A DNA stretch of 64,000 nucleotides from Trematomus loennbergii (GCA_012861695.1 JAAOOA010000148.1:402501-466500); one strand, 5' to 3'. Shown: positions 37,045 through 48,330, counted from the first letter of the stretch. The notes: a model not told the origin generated them from the letters alone. Numbers and translations are program-made.

Positions 37045-38216
37045 TAGGACTGACTGCTTCCTACTTGAGTAAAAGTAGAAGTACTCCAGATCTTGTACTT
37101 GAGTAAAAGCAGAAGTACTCAGATCTTGTACTCGAGTAAAAGTAGAAGTACTCAGATCTTGTACTTGAGTAAAAGTAGAAGTACTCAGATCTTGTACTCG
37201 AGTAAAAGTAGAAGTACTCAGATATTGTACTTGAGTAAAAGCAGAAGTACTCGATCTTGTACTTGAGTAAAAGTAGAAGTACTCAGATCTTGTACTTGAG
37301 TAAAAGTAGAAGTACTCAGATCTTGTACTTAAGTAAAAGTAGAAGTACTCAGATCTTGTACTTGAGTAAAAGTAGAAGTACTCAGATCTTGTACTTGAGT
37401 AAAAGTAGAAGTTACTCAGATCTTGTACTTGAGTAAAAGTAGAAGTACTCCAGATCTTGTACTTGAGTAAAAGTAGAAGTACTCAGATCTTGTACTTGAG
37501 TAAAAGTAGAAGTACTCAGATCTTGTACTTGAGTAAAAGTAGAAGTACTACAGATCTTGTACTTGAGTAAAAGTAGAAGTACTCAGATATTGTACTGAGT
37601 AAAAGTAGAAGTACTCAGATCTTGTACTTGAGTAAAAGTAGAAGTACTCAGATCTTGTACTTGAGTAAAAGTAGAAGTACTCAGATCTTGTACTTGAGTA
37701 AAAGTAGAAGTTCTCAGATATTGTACTTGAGTAAAAGCAGAAGTATTCAGATCTTGTACTTGAGTAAAAGTAGAAGTACTCAGATCTTGTACTTGAGTAA
37801 AAGTAGAAGTACTCAGATCTTGTACTTGAGTAAAAGTAGAAGTACTCAGATCTTGTACTTGAGTAAAAGTAGAAGTACTCAGATCTTGTACTTGAGTAAA
37901 AGTAGAAGTTCTCAGATATTGTACTTGAGTAAAAGCAGAAGTATTCAGATCTGTACTTGAGTAAAAGGAAGTACCAAAGTGTAGGAATACTCTGTTACAG
38001 TAAAAGTCCTGCATTCAAAATGTTACTAAAGTCAAAAGTAAAAAGTATTATCATCAAAATATAGTTAAAGCAACAAAAGTAAAAGTAGTCATTGTGCAGT
38101 CGTGGAGTAAAAGTACAAAGTAGCATAACATGGAAATACTCAAGTAAAGTACAAGTACCTTTGAATTGTACTTAAGTACAGTTCTTGCGTACATGTACTT
38201 AGTTACTTCCCACCTA
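37045..38216 (-). mobile_element. G-family element with 33-bp array
   Basis: Array, then TCCTGCATTCAAAATGTTAC, AGTACAAGTACCTTTGAATT and the terminus ACTTAGTTACTTCCCACC, the reverse complement of a GGTGGGAAGTAACTAAGT start. The similarity of that start to the H-family CAGAGGTGGGAAGTAG suggests a related hAT lineage. The other end is not identifiable beyond the array. Confidence 0.75.
37060..37978 (+). repeat. 33-bp minisatellite
   Basis: About 28 units of CAGATCTTGTACTTGAGTAA plus AAGTAGAAGTACT. Four linked variants (TTCTCAG, GATATT, AAAGCAG, GTATTC) occur together at 37711 and 37909, exactly 198 bp (six units) apart. Peptide repeats on either strand arise because 33 is a multiple of three. 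Confidence 0.96.
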
Positions 38217-39170
38217 TGGTTCAATATAGTTTATTTGATGAAAACCATCTCCATTTGTGGCAGAACAAGATGCTGCCAAACCTGTAACTAGATATTCGTT
38301 ATCACACATTCAGCAAGTATCATCATTCATTGGAAAGTAAACTGAGTTTGGACAAGGTAAAGTATAGTTAAACATGAAATACTGATTGTTTTGTTGTGTA
38401 CAGAAGTGCAACGTAAAGTCATGTACTGGAGGCCACGCCCACATCATACTCCAACACTTTTAAGTTCTAGAGCTTGATGAGAGTCCTGGAAAAAACTCAT
38501 TTCAAGAATGCCACAACAGTCATCCAAACTTTTAAGTGGTCCAATAAGAAATGTACATTTTCTCAGCTGAATTGAACAAACGCTCTGAGTTATTGCGGCT
38601 GTGAGTGCATCCACATGTCAGATACTGTGGCTCTTCTGTTTTGATAGAGTGAAAGAGCCCCAGTTGAGGCCTGGAGTGACACAGAGGAGAAGATGTTTCA
38701 GTCCAGAAGCTTGTTAGTGCAATGTCTGCCATCAACGAGAGGCGATTACTCAAGCAGAAAGCTAAACTGACAGTCTTTGCAGTGTGTGTTTTCCCACCAA
38801 AATATGTGCTTGTCTTGTGATTGACTGTGTTCAAATGTCATGCATGTATGCAGTCCACATGTGCGTGGGAATGGGAGCAAAGCCATTTAGGAAAGATGAT
38901 GTGGAGGGAGTGGTTGGTCTTTGTAGGAAGTGAGCAGGGATTTAAGGAATGAAGACCAGCATGCAACAACTTGGGTTGAAGAGGGCTTGTTATACTTTTT
39001 GGGGGTTGTTCCCTTAAAACCTGAGGTCTTCACCAACGCTGAGTTATTTTAAGTCGAGGCTAAACACATTACTTTTTCAGCTGCTTACCCAGAAGTATTA
39101 TCACTTCTTTTAGCACCTACCGTATTTACAGTGCTCTTTTTTACAGTGCTTATAAATAAAACGTACCTTC
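38217..39170. other. Unique intergenic DNA
   Basis: No gene or repeat recognised. Confidence 0.5.
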
Positions 39171-39307
39171 CCTGTATAGTGTTATAGTTTTGTGCATGTA
39201 AATGGTCTGCAAAGGCTAACATCAAACACAGACATAGAACACTTGCCCTCTATTGGCTAGCGCTCCAAACATCATACGTGATAGGTTAAGGGCGGGACAT
39301 CTCTAAT
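39171..39307 (+). mobile_element. K-family fragment without array
   Basis: TGTGCATGTAAATGGTCTGC, CTATTGGCTAGCGCTCC and GGGCGGGACATCTCTAA are the K body in plus orientation. The terminus and array are missing. Confidence 0.8.
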
Positions 39308-40684
39308 TCATCACTGCAAAACAATCCTGTTAAATCAAGTTGTATTGACACACATACTGTACGTGTAGTTCCACATCAGGGAAGTGGACTGAACAAAGCC
39401 TGAAGGCACAGACATGAGTCGCCCTCTTTTAAAGCCTCATTTGTGAGACAAATCAAAATCACAAGATATTTCTGTCCTGTTTAAACATCTGTGGTTTATA
39501 AATATATTCTTTACTCATCACATTGTACATTGCCAATCTCCTTGGAGAGTATACTCGATGTGGTCTGTCCTTGTTTTGGCCTACGGCAATCTAAGCTTAA
39601 AATAAAGATATAACAACTATTGTTTCCCTAACGTTTAAGAACATATCTAATAAAAGTAATAGCCATTGGCATTTGTTGTAGTCTAATGGGACCTATGGTT
39701 GCTGAATGCCAACAAAAGGATCATATTTTACATTTTAGCGCAGTAGTAGATGTACGTTTAGCTTAGATATGGACAGAGAATTGTTGAATCGTGGTTGCGA
39801 TTTTCAGAAATGCTGATTAAAAGCAATTATGTACAAGAAAGCCGTATGAGTTACGGAAGCTACTGGGAATGTGGAGGCATCTTTTCTTATTTCTGTAACC
39901 ATTTCTGGACAGAATATTCGCTTCACTTTACATTTGAGTACATTCACAAGATAAATTCAACCTTAAAAAGGCTCGTGTGACGCACCTTTACCCCAAACGA
40001 AGCATGGATGATGGATGTTCACGGTATCAGAGGGAGGAGGAAAGTCAAAGAGCAAATCCACAAGCACTGCTCGATGCAAAGAGATAAAAAAGAAATCTGA
40101 TCCTCTGAGAACACAAGGTTACACACCGTGACACACACACACACACCACACACATATGGGACCAGCAGACAGTGGTAAGTGTGTGTCCTGGCCTTCAACC
40201 TCCAGCTGGAGCATCTCCCCCTCTTAGGGCTGACTAATGGCCCCCCGTGGCCCCATCCATCACACCTATACTGAGGTGAACGTTACACAAACAGGTACAT
40301 GCACACATCAAATATACTTTCCTGCTCAAAAAGAACAAAGTTGACCCTTTAAATTAAACCTTTCCTTAGAATATGTTATGAATTGTAAGGTGTCCTTGGG
40401 TGCTTTGAAAAGTGCCTCTAAATAACAAGTGACACTTTATTCTGCTGTGCACCAGGACAAAACGTTTTTCTAGAGAAACGTTGGGATTCCTTTCAGCCCA
40501 CATAGAATTTGGTGATAAAATACATTCAAAACATTGCAGCCATGCATGTAAAAAAACTCCCATGACCCCAGAGCATGTGGTGAAAAAACGAAACGTTGCC
40601 TTCAATTAAATGTATTATGTCAACAAATTTCACATAACTGTATTAGGTTAGTTGAAAGCAATAATAATACGTTTGACTTCAATC
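39308..40684. other. AT-rich intergenic DNA
   Basis: Short degenerate CA tract at 40130-40155. No gene recognised. Confidence 0.5.
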
Positions 40685-41110
40685 AAAGACCCCCAGCACC
40701 CTAGCCACAAACTGTTCTTTCTGTTGCCGTCTGGCAGACGTTACCGCAGCATCCTGGCAAGGACAAGAAGATTCGGAGACAGTTTCTTCCCGCGGGCAGT
40801 GAGACTGTTCAAAAATTGAACTGTTGAAACAACTCAAACATTCATCTGCTACTCAGTAGTATGTATCTAATACCTAATATATATATATCATTCCAATAAC
40901 TTGTATATAGACTCGTACTGCACTATTCCACATCATCACTTTATTTTATTTTATAACTATTTTTCTTTTGTATTGCTCTTGCTCTTATGTTATTATGTTA
41001 TGTTATTATGTTGCATTGTTGGAGAAGCCTGTGACATAAGATTTTCAACATAATTACTCTGTAGCTATGTCAGATTGACAATAAAGAACCTTGAACCTTG
41101 AACCTTGACT
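40685..41110 (+). mobile_element. 5'-truncated LINE (non-LTR retrotransposon) 3' end
   Basis: Begins inside the C-terminal part of the element's open reading frame, passes its stop at 40817-40819 and ~270 bp of 3' untranslated DNA, and ends with GACAATAAAGAACCTTGAA and two further CCTTGAA heptads. Target-primed insertion explains the 5' truncation and the short tandem tail. Two shorter copies are in the window (27.9 kb minus strand, 36.6 kb plus strand). I do not assign the clade. Confidence 0.85.
40688..40819 (+). pseudogene. LINE ORF C-terminal fragment (43 codons plus stop)
   Basis: The frame encodes a peptide with PSGRRYRSI near the middle and FFPRAVRLFKN at the end, followed by TGA. This arrangement (a basic RRYR motif, then FFP-A-VRL-N just before the stop) is the usual extreme C-terminus of one large group of fish non-LTR polyproteins downstream of the reverse transcriptase. 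No start codon, endonuclease or reverse transcriptase is present, so it is a dead fragment created by 5' truncation. The reading frame is intact over its 43 codons, suggesting a fairly young insertion. It has no host function that I can infer. Confidence 0.75.
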
Positions 41111-41210
41111 TAGTGTGTGTGGGCCATACCCAAAAAATAGGTTTGGAATCACCTGCCTTAGAGTACGTTTTCCGCCGTGTTTGAGTAACAAGCGGGTCAC
41201 ATTAGAGCAG

Positions 41211-41225
41211 AACACACATACACAC

Positions 41226-41293
<68 letters not shown>

Positions 41294-41300
41294 CACACAC
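41211..41300. repeat. (CA)n microsatellite
   Basis: CA tract with a few interruptions. Confidence 0.97.
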
Positions 41301-41954
41301 TGCAAGTCATGTCAGTGTTTATCTGTTGTGATTGCTTCTATTTCTGGCCCCTGTGCGTTCATTTGTCAGCCGGCAGAGGAGTCATTTATTACCATTTGGC
41401 TTGTCAGTCAAACCCCATCCATCTCTCAGAGCCGGCAGCAATGTCCTCCCTCAAACTCCCCCCTCCCTCAAACTCCCCCCCCCCACCCTCATGCCTACAT
41501 TACCCTATCTTCAATTCACACCCTCAGCTAGGGGAGACACACTCTGATAACTATTCAATAGGCGCCAAGCCGCCCCATAAGCCGGGTCTAGCATATCAGA
41601 TGGATGGAGATACTGTATAGGGGGAAGAGGGTGGGAAATTGGCAGTGAGAGCAGGGAGGAAAGAAGAAAAGGGTTATCAGAAGGTAAGGGCGGATAAGAG
41701 CAAGAGGAAGATGACAGAAGAAAAGAGACAAGGCGACGATGGAAGAGAGAGCAATTCCAGCAGAGGAGCAAATGGGAACAGAGGAGAGAGACAATGAAAG
41801 AAGAAGGCGAAACACAGTGAGATGGATGCAGCTGAAGATGTCAAAAACAAAGTAATTGGAGACGAGTTTGACACGAAGCAGGCATTTCGAAATGCATCTG
41901 CAGTTTGGCTTCGTGTTGAGCAAAAGAGACAGGAATAGAGACAGGAGAGGGGGT

Positions 41955-41956
<2 letters not shown>
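41301..41956. other. Intergenic DNA, C-rich then GA-rich
   Basis: 41440-41500 is C-rich; 41620-41830 is strongly purine-rich. Long minus-strand frames here are low-complexity. No gene recognised. Confidence 0.5.

Positions 41957-42044
<88 letters not shown>
41957..42044. repeat. (CA)n microsatellite
   Basis: Uninterrupted CA tract of about 43 units. Confidence 0.98.
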
Positions 42045-42046
<2 letters not shown>

Positions 42047-42422
42047 AAATGCAAGCAAAGCAGACATCACAGGAGTGAAATGGTATCAAGACAGAATCAA
42101 CACCCTTTCTCTGACCGGCTCCTATGGGATCTTGTTACTAACATCCTTAGCAGAATAATGAGAGCGCATCTCAAATGTTTCGTTTCCATTCCTCCCAGCA
42201 AACCAAGATTGCCATCCATTTAAAATGTAGTTATTTTAGTGTTTGCCTTGGGTTGATGTTTCTGCTTATTGACATGCAATTAGCCATTACACACAATGAC
42301 AGCAATTACTGCTAACTTCATGCAATAACACAAAGGACACAATCTACTTGGAAATCAAACCAATTGGACTCGACACAGATGGCAAAATACACCACTGATA
42401 GACACATATCTGCACACTAACT
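42045..42422. other. Unique block rich in homeodomain/POU-type motifs
   Basis: 42240-42330 contains GACATGCAATTAGCCATTAC, AATGACAGCAATTACTGC and ATGCAATAAC in under 100 bp. This looks like a vertebrate non-coding enhancer; no coding signal is present. Confidence 0.4.
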
Positions 42423-42543
42423 ATTCTGCTTTTTGGGGTTTCCCCTTCCCGTAGTGCGTTAGGTTTGTGTGCATGTAAATGGTCTGCAAAGACACACATC
42501 CTAAAGTTCTATTGGCTAGCGCTCCAACACACTGTGTGTATTA
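42423..42543 (+). mobile_element. K-family fragment without array
   Basis: TTTTTGGGGTTTCCCCTTCC, TGCATGTAAATGGTCTGC, CTATTGGCTAGCGCTCC. The outer AGAGGCCCTAT terminus and array are missing. Confidence 0.8.
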
Positions 42544-42777
42544 GTTTAATACACACAGATAAGCTCACACACACTATTGATGAACATATAGGTTCATCTG
42601 CTGAATTAAACAAATGAAGCAAAGAAAGTGAAAACCATGAAGCAGATTCAGGATTATCCTGGTTAAATAAAAAAAAGGTATTAGCCTACAGACAGAACAG
42701 CTGACCGAGAAGAGATAACATCTGATCCTTTACAACAAACACTACAGTATGTCTTTTTAGGTTTTTAATTTAGGTCG

Positions 42778-43237
42778 GGGCGGAGTGGCGCAGTGGGCTG
42801 TACGTTTGATCATCAGATCAAGGGGGCGTTGGGGAACTCCAGTTCGAAACCCGCTCCCGCCACCACTGCGTCAGGCCGTTGTGTCCTCGGGCAAGACACT
42901 TCACCCGAATTTGCTCCTGTGGGTCCTGTCCACAGTACATGTATGATACTAATGTGTACTTGTAAAGCGCCTGATGACTTTGAGGTGTGAAGATGGGCTG
43001 GGGGCGCAGTGGGCTGTGCATTGATCATCAGATCAAGGAGGCGAAACCCGCCGCCGCCGCTGCGTCTGTCAAGCCGTTGTGTCCTTGGGCAAGACACTTC
43101 ACCTGAATTTGCTCCTGTGGGTATTGTCCACAGTACATACCGTTACATGTATGTGTAATGTGTATCTGTAAAGCGCTTTGGGTCATGGAAAAAGCGCTAT
43201 AATAAATATAAGGAATTATTATTATTATTATTATTAT
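42778..43237 (+). mobile_element. tRNA-derived SINE, head-to-tail dimer
   Basis: Unit 1 (42778-~42993) and unit 2 (~42994-43237) share GCGCAGTGGGCTGT, GATCATCAGATCAAGG, GGGCAAGACACTTCACC, GAATTTGCTCCTGTGGGT and TGTAAAGCGC. Unit 1 carries both RNA polymerase III boxes but lacks the 3' tail. Unit 2 has lost the B box by a short deletion but has the LINE-like tail (AAAAAGCGCTATAATAAAT) and (ATT)n. The pair could have moved as one transcript. Confidence 0.85.
42786..42851 (+). promoter_or_regulatory. Internal RNA polymerase III promoter (A and B boxes)
   Basis: TGGCGCAGTGG at 42786-42796 fits the A-box consensus; AGTTCGAAACC at 42841-42851 fits the B box with one mismatch. The spacing is slightly longer than in a typical tRNA gene. 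Confidence 0.75.
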
Positions 43238-43540
43238 AACTGAAATCCTGCAAGTAATCCACCATTTTTTGAAAAGTTAACAGCGATGTGATCACATTTG
43301 CGTAACTGTAAGGGAATACAGTTTCCTTTTTTGTATCCTGATTACATCATCTTGTTAATGTAATCTGTTACTCACCAAGCCTGGTCATAGAGTATGTTAA
43401 CTTGTACATGTGCTGTACCTCCAACATGTACCACTTGCTTTGTGTCTCTGGTCTACTCAGGCAGTGGGAATAGTGTTGCCGAAGCAAGTAGAGTAGGCCC
43501 AGAAGAGCTTTACCACCTGACAACCGAGGGGCATACAACA
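43238..43540. other. Unique intergenic DNA
   Basis: Nothing recognised. Confidence 0.45.
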
Positions 43541-43596
43541 CACACACACACACACACACACCACACACACACACACACACACAACACGCACACGCA
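43541..43596. repeat. (CA)n microsatellite
   Basis: Short imperfect CA tract ending in CGCACACGC. Confidence 0.93.
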
Positions 43597-45165
43597 CACG
43601 CTCTGCTCGACATGCACTAGACTTCATTGGAGGGCTGAGTGCTAGTCATGCAATACCATCGGGTGAGAAACGATCCCAGAGTGAATCACGCTGAGAGGTA
43701 AGGCCAGGTGTTCAGGCTCTGCTTCTCTCATCAGTAATTAAGACTGGAAGCCCCCGGGCCTCCAAACACCCCATAGAGGAAGAGGTGGAGGAGGAAAAGA
43801 GAGAGAGAGAGAAGTGGGGAAAAGAGAGAGAGAGAGAGAGGGTCTACTCCCGCTCAGCTTAGAGATTTGTGAAGCGTGACTCACACCATCCCCTTGTCCC
43901 ATGTATACTTATCTCTGAAATGCATAGTCACTCGCTTCTCTCCGGAGCGTCCAAAGCACTCACATTGCAGAAAGTCATATCCAACGCACTGTAAGATATA
44001 CTCTGACACCTATTTCATCAGATTGCACATGTCACTGCTCATACAGATCATTTATTTTGGATGCTGGTGGACTTTTACGACCTATGTTTGTGGCGTTTAA
44101 TGTCATTTTCTCAGCTGTCTGGGTGAAAACAGTGTGACTGTGCTGGATTGGATGTGACACAACTCTGGAGCAGATGTTTTATAAAAGCATGTTTTGTATT
44201 GCTTTTCTGTCTCCTTGGTTCTGCTTGCTTGGTTATTTGGGTCCCCAAGTGAAATAAGTGTGTGTTGTGAGAAATAGAGGTAATGGAGGGAAGCAGAGCA
44301 AAGACGTGATGTGAACAATTAACATCAGCTTCCTGTTGTAAAGCACAGAGCGCTCCCATTGCATATTACTTTCCTAAAGGCTATGGGGACTGCATGACAG
44401 ACACTTTTTTGCAATTGTACTGTGCAATAATGACTTGTTATGTGAAAAAAAAGCATACATTTGTTTAACGTCCAAACTGTTTTAGACATTTAACAATGCC
44501 TCAACACTGTTACTGTTTGTTTGTTTGATTTTTCTATTTCTGATGTGGGCTTTTCTTCAAGATATTTAATACGTTTATTTCGGCAAACCTTTCTTTACCT
44601 GCTATGCCCCTTTTGCTGTAACACCGTACATTTCCCCGCTGTGGCATTAATAAAGTAATTCCGATTACATGTCATAATGTGCAGTACTTTTTCGATTTAC
44701 TCTAAAGTGCATTATTCCTAAATGTGTGCAGGGATCGTGAAGAGGAAATTGCTTTGAAAGGAGTGGAGAAAAGAGCCGTGTTAATTAAACTGTGTGCAAA
44801 TCAAACGTACGCATGCACTTTGTAATTGTTCTCCCAGAGGACACTGGATCACCTCATGCACATGATGCTCAGTCAACACTGGAAATAGACTCTAATTCAC
44901 ACATGCTGGCATTTCACTTGTGCGTTCCCGGCGCTTACATTTCCATTTGTAATATTCTCCCAGCGTCTTTCTCCTCTCGATGGGGAGAAACCCCGGAGGC
45001 TAGGCGGAGGAAAGTCTCCCGCTGTCCATCTTCTAAGACGTGATTATTCAATTATTGAGCCATTCGGGGCATTTCAAGTTTCATGGCCAGCCATTAGCCA
45101 GCAGAAGCAGAGTGGAAACGGCTGCACCGGCTAGTGGATGGACAATCTGGGGAGATGGGGAATTG
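43597..45165. other. Unique DNA with GA tract and a candidate regulatory block
   Basis: (GA)n at 43797-43841. The block 44735-45110 is repeat-free, moderately GC-rich and holds TTAATTAAAC, GCAAATCAAAC, TTTGTAATATTC and GATTATTCAATTATTGAG. It has no coding signature; constraint is untested. Confidence 0.45.
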
Positions 45166-45445
45166 AGAGAGAAGGAGGGAGGAGGGAAGGGAGGTAAGGG
45201 AGGTAAGGGAGGGAAGGGAGGGAAGGGAGGAGCCGGAGAAGATGACCCAGATAAACACGTCTTGCACGACATTTTCTCTCCTCCTCCTCCGCCTCCTCTT
45301 TCTTTACATCCTCGTGTTTTTCGTCATGTTGCCTCACCTCCTCCTCTTCATTGTCATCATGGCTTTCCTCCTCTGCTGCCCTCCCCCCTTCCTCCTCCTC
45401 CTCCTCCCCTCCTCTTCCTCCTCTCCTGGATGAGTAAAAGTGAAC
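45166..45445. repeat. Polypurine tract followed by polypyrimidine tract
   Basis: 45166-45233 is almost pure purine with GGGAGG-TAA and GGGAGGGAA units giving more than eight closely spaced GGG runs (G-quadruplex-capable on the plus strand). 45272-45445 is CTC/TCC-rich with the opposite asymmetry. The long open frames on both strands are low-complexity artefacts. Confidence 0.85.
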
Positions 45446-45861
45446 GCAGCGTGGTTTCACAGAGCTGCAGACTCATGCAGGCGAGTGAGAGAAATGTGTT
45501 GTTGGTAGAAGGAAGATGTAACTGTCTTTTGTTCCAAAGTAACCTGTGATTTATAATGTGTGTACCTGCAGGGACTGCAGATGGAAGAAAGGCAATAATA
45601 GCTGAATCTGGAATAAATCATGGAGATGTTTATGCAAATAGATAGAAAAGACAATGATAAGCATTTGTGCATGAATGAAGTGCAGTTTAGATGCTGCGTG
45701 CATGTGTTTGAATCATTGTGTTGCATTGCTATGTATATATAATCACAAGTCTGTTTCTGTGGCATTTTCTATATATTTCTGTTGCTAAGGGACATTACCT
45801 TTGTAGAGTATTCAAATGTATTCAGCATTGTCTTTATATTGTGTATTTTTTAGATACTAAT
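45446..45861. other. Unique intergenic DNA
   Basis: Nothing recognised. Confidence 0.45.
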
Positions 45862-45876
45862 TATCTATCTACCTAC

Positions 45877-45959
<83 letters not shown>

Positions 45960-46013
45960 CCTACCTACCTATCTATCTATCTATCTATCTATCTATCTCT
46001 ATCTATCTATCTA

Positions 46014-46057
<44 letters not shown>

Positions 46058-46079
46058 ATATCTATCTATCTATCTATCT
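45862..46079. repeat. (ATCT)n tetranucleotide microsatellite
   Basis: About 54 units with ACCT variants at both ends of the main run and two short deletions near 45996 and 46014. Confidence 0.98.
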
Positions 46080-46761
46080 TCACACGCAATCTCAGCCTGA
46101 CTTCATCCTGATGCAGTATTTTGTCTCTCCTTGTCTCTAATTATAAAAAAACACAAACAGAGACACCACACTTCAAGCTGAATCATCCTTACAGGTCTAT
46201 CCAAAGTGTCTCCTTCCTTTTCCTCCATATGTCCTCATGTAATAATAATGGATTGTGTCAGAATTTCAAATCTAAGCTTATTTTAGCATTTATTTCACCC
46301 TTTAGTGCATGTCTTGCTTCTCATACTTGCACTCTTTTACCCTCCATCAATAGACAACTGTATTCCCTTTACACTAACCTTTTCACTTCTTATTCTACTG
46401 TTCAGTCCCATTCAAACGGTGACCTTTCCAATGCAGGGTTTATGCAACGCGCGTGACGTAGAAGTCATTTTCCATCTCAAATACCTTTCTTTTTTAATCC
46501 TCACATGTATGTTGAATACTCAGAAAGTACCGCCATGAAGGTCAAAAGGCCAAAGCCTACATGTTTGATACCAATCGGCACAGATGTGAAATACTGTAGC
46601 TTAGCTTAAGCTTTTGCTTTTCAGCTTAACACATGTGACAATATGTGAGCTATCTGTTAGCACTCCAACATGTTCCCCATGGTGTTGGTGTTGACGTGAC
46701 TCGTAAGCTTGATATACTGAATCATCCTATGGTTGTTTACTATAGTATATAAACAGTGACA
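46080..46761. other. Unique intergenic DNA
   Basis: Nothing recognised. Confidence 0.45.
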
Positions 46762-48330
46762 CAGTATGTTTATCAGTATGTAGTGTCTCTACTTTAAAGA
46801 GTCCTCTCCTACTGATGTTCAGGTGTATATCAGTATGTAGTGTCTCTACTTTAAAGAGTCCTCTCCTGCTGATGTTCAGGTGTATATCAGTATGTAGTGT
46901 CTCTACTTTAAAGAGTCCTCTCCTGCTGATGTTCAGGTGTATATCAGTATGTAGTGTCTCTACTTTAAAGAGTCCTCTCCTGCTGATGTCCAGGTGTATA
47001 TCAGTATGTAGTGTCTCTACTTTAAAGAGTCCTCTCCTGCTGATGTTCAGGTGTATATCCGTATGTAGTGTCTCTACTTTTAAAGAGTCCTCTCCTGCTG
47101 ATGTTCAGGTGTATATCAGTATGTAGTGTCTCTACTTTAAAGAGTCCTCTCCTGCTGATGTGCAGGTGTATATCAGTATGTAGTGTCTCTACTTTAAAGA
47201 GTCCTCTCCTGCTGATGTTCAGGTGTATATCAGTATGTAGTGTCTCTACTTAAAGAGTCCTCTCCTGCTGATGTTCAGGTGTATATCAGTATGTAGTGTA
47301 TCTACTTTAAAGAGTACTCTCTGCTGATGTTCAGGTGTATATCAGTATGTAGTGTCTCTACTTTAAAGAGTCCTCTCCTGCTGATGTTCAGGTGTATATC
47401 AGTCTCTACTTTAAAGAGTCCTCTCATGATGTTCAGGTGTATATCAGTATGTAGTGACTCTACTTTAAAGAGTCATCTCCTGCTGATGTTCAGGTGTATA
47501 TCAGTATGTAGTGTCTCTACTTTAAAGAGTCCTCTCCTGCTGATGTTCAGGTGTATATCAGTTTGTAGTGTCTCTACTTTAAAGAGTCCTCTCATGATGT
47601 TCAGGTGTATATCAGTATGTAGTGTCTCTACTTTAAAGAGTCCTCTCCTGCTGATGTTCAGGTGTATATCAGTATGTAGTGTCTCTACTTTAAAGAGTCC
47701 TCTCCTGCTGATGTTCAGGTGTATATCAGTATGTAGTGTCTCTACTTTAAAGAGTCCTCTCCTGCTGATGTTCAGGTGTATATCAGTATGTAGTGTCTCT
47801 ACTTTAAAGAGTCCTCTCCTGCTGATGTTCAGGTGTATATCAGTTTGTAGTGTCTCTACTTTAAAGAGTCCTCTCATGATGTTCAGGTGTATATCAGTAT
47901 GTACCTCTACTTTAAAGAGTCCTCTCATGATGTTCAGGTGTATATCAGTATGTAGTGTCTCTACTTTAAAGAGTCCTCTCCTGCTGATGTTCAGGTGTAT
48001 ATCAGTATGTAGTGTCTCTACTTTAAAGAGTCCTCTCCTGCTGATGTTCAGGTGTATATCAGTATGTAGTGTCTCTACTTTAAAGAGTCCTCTCATGATG
48101 TTCAGGTGTATATCAGTATGTAGTACCTCTACTTTAAAGAGTCCTCTCATGATGTTCAGGTGTATATCAGTATGTAGTGTCTCTACTTTAAAGAGTCTTC
48201 TTCTGCTGATATTTTCTCATACTGCCTGTGCTGCAGCACCTCTTTTCACCCTCTGTCTGAAACCAGAGCCCAGTCTGCTCTGATTGGTTAGCTGGCTGGC
48301 TCTGTTGTGATTGGTCAACCACTTAAAGAT
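46762..48330 (-). mobile_element. K-family MITE with 57-bp array, copy 6
   Basis: Begins in array sequence (no array-side terminus), about 25 units, then CTCATACTGCCTGTGCTGCAG, GCTCTGATTGGTTAGC and GTGATTGGTCAACC, and breaks off in the CCAAT region near 48330. The 318-residue frame at 47327-48283 is an array artefact. Confidence 0.85.
46768..48210 (+). repeat. 57-bp minisatellite inside K copy 6, with higher-order blocks
   Basis: A shortened unit type (CCTCTCATGATG, three bases missing) occurs six times (about 47422, 47590, 47873, 47924, 48091 and 48147). Two of these are preceded by the same CAGTTTGTAGTG variant and lie 282 bp apart, equal to five units minus three bases. Another variant, ACCTCTAC, occurs twice. 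Confidence 0.96.

Noticed and set aside
37583..38014. 143-residue minus-strand repeat protein
   Set aside because: Product of the 33-bp minisatellite, open on both strands.
42778..42860. Functional tRNA gene
   Set aside because: A and B boxes are present but no cloverleaf with matched acceptor stem is evident, and the sequence continues as a SINE.
45040..45549. 169-residue glycine/proline-rich protein
   Set aside because: Low-complexity translation of polypurine and polypyrimidine tracts; frames are open on both strands.
47327..48283. 318-residue protein with 19-residue repeats (and similar frames in the other 57-bp arrays)
   Set aside because: The period of 57 bp is a multiple of three, so any frame free of stops stays open; both strands show such frames.
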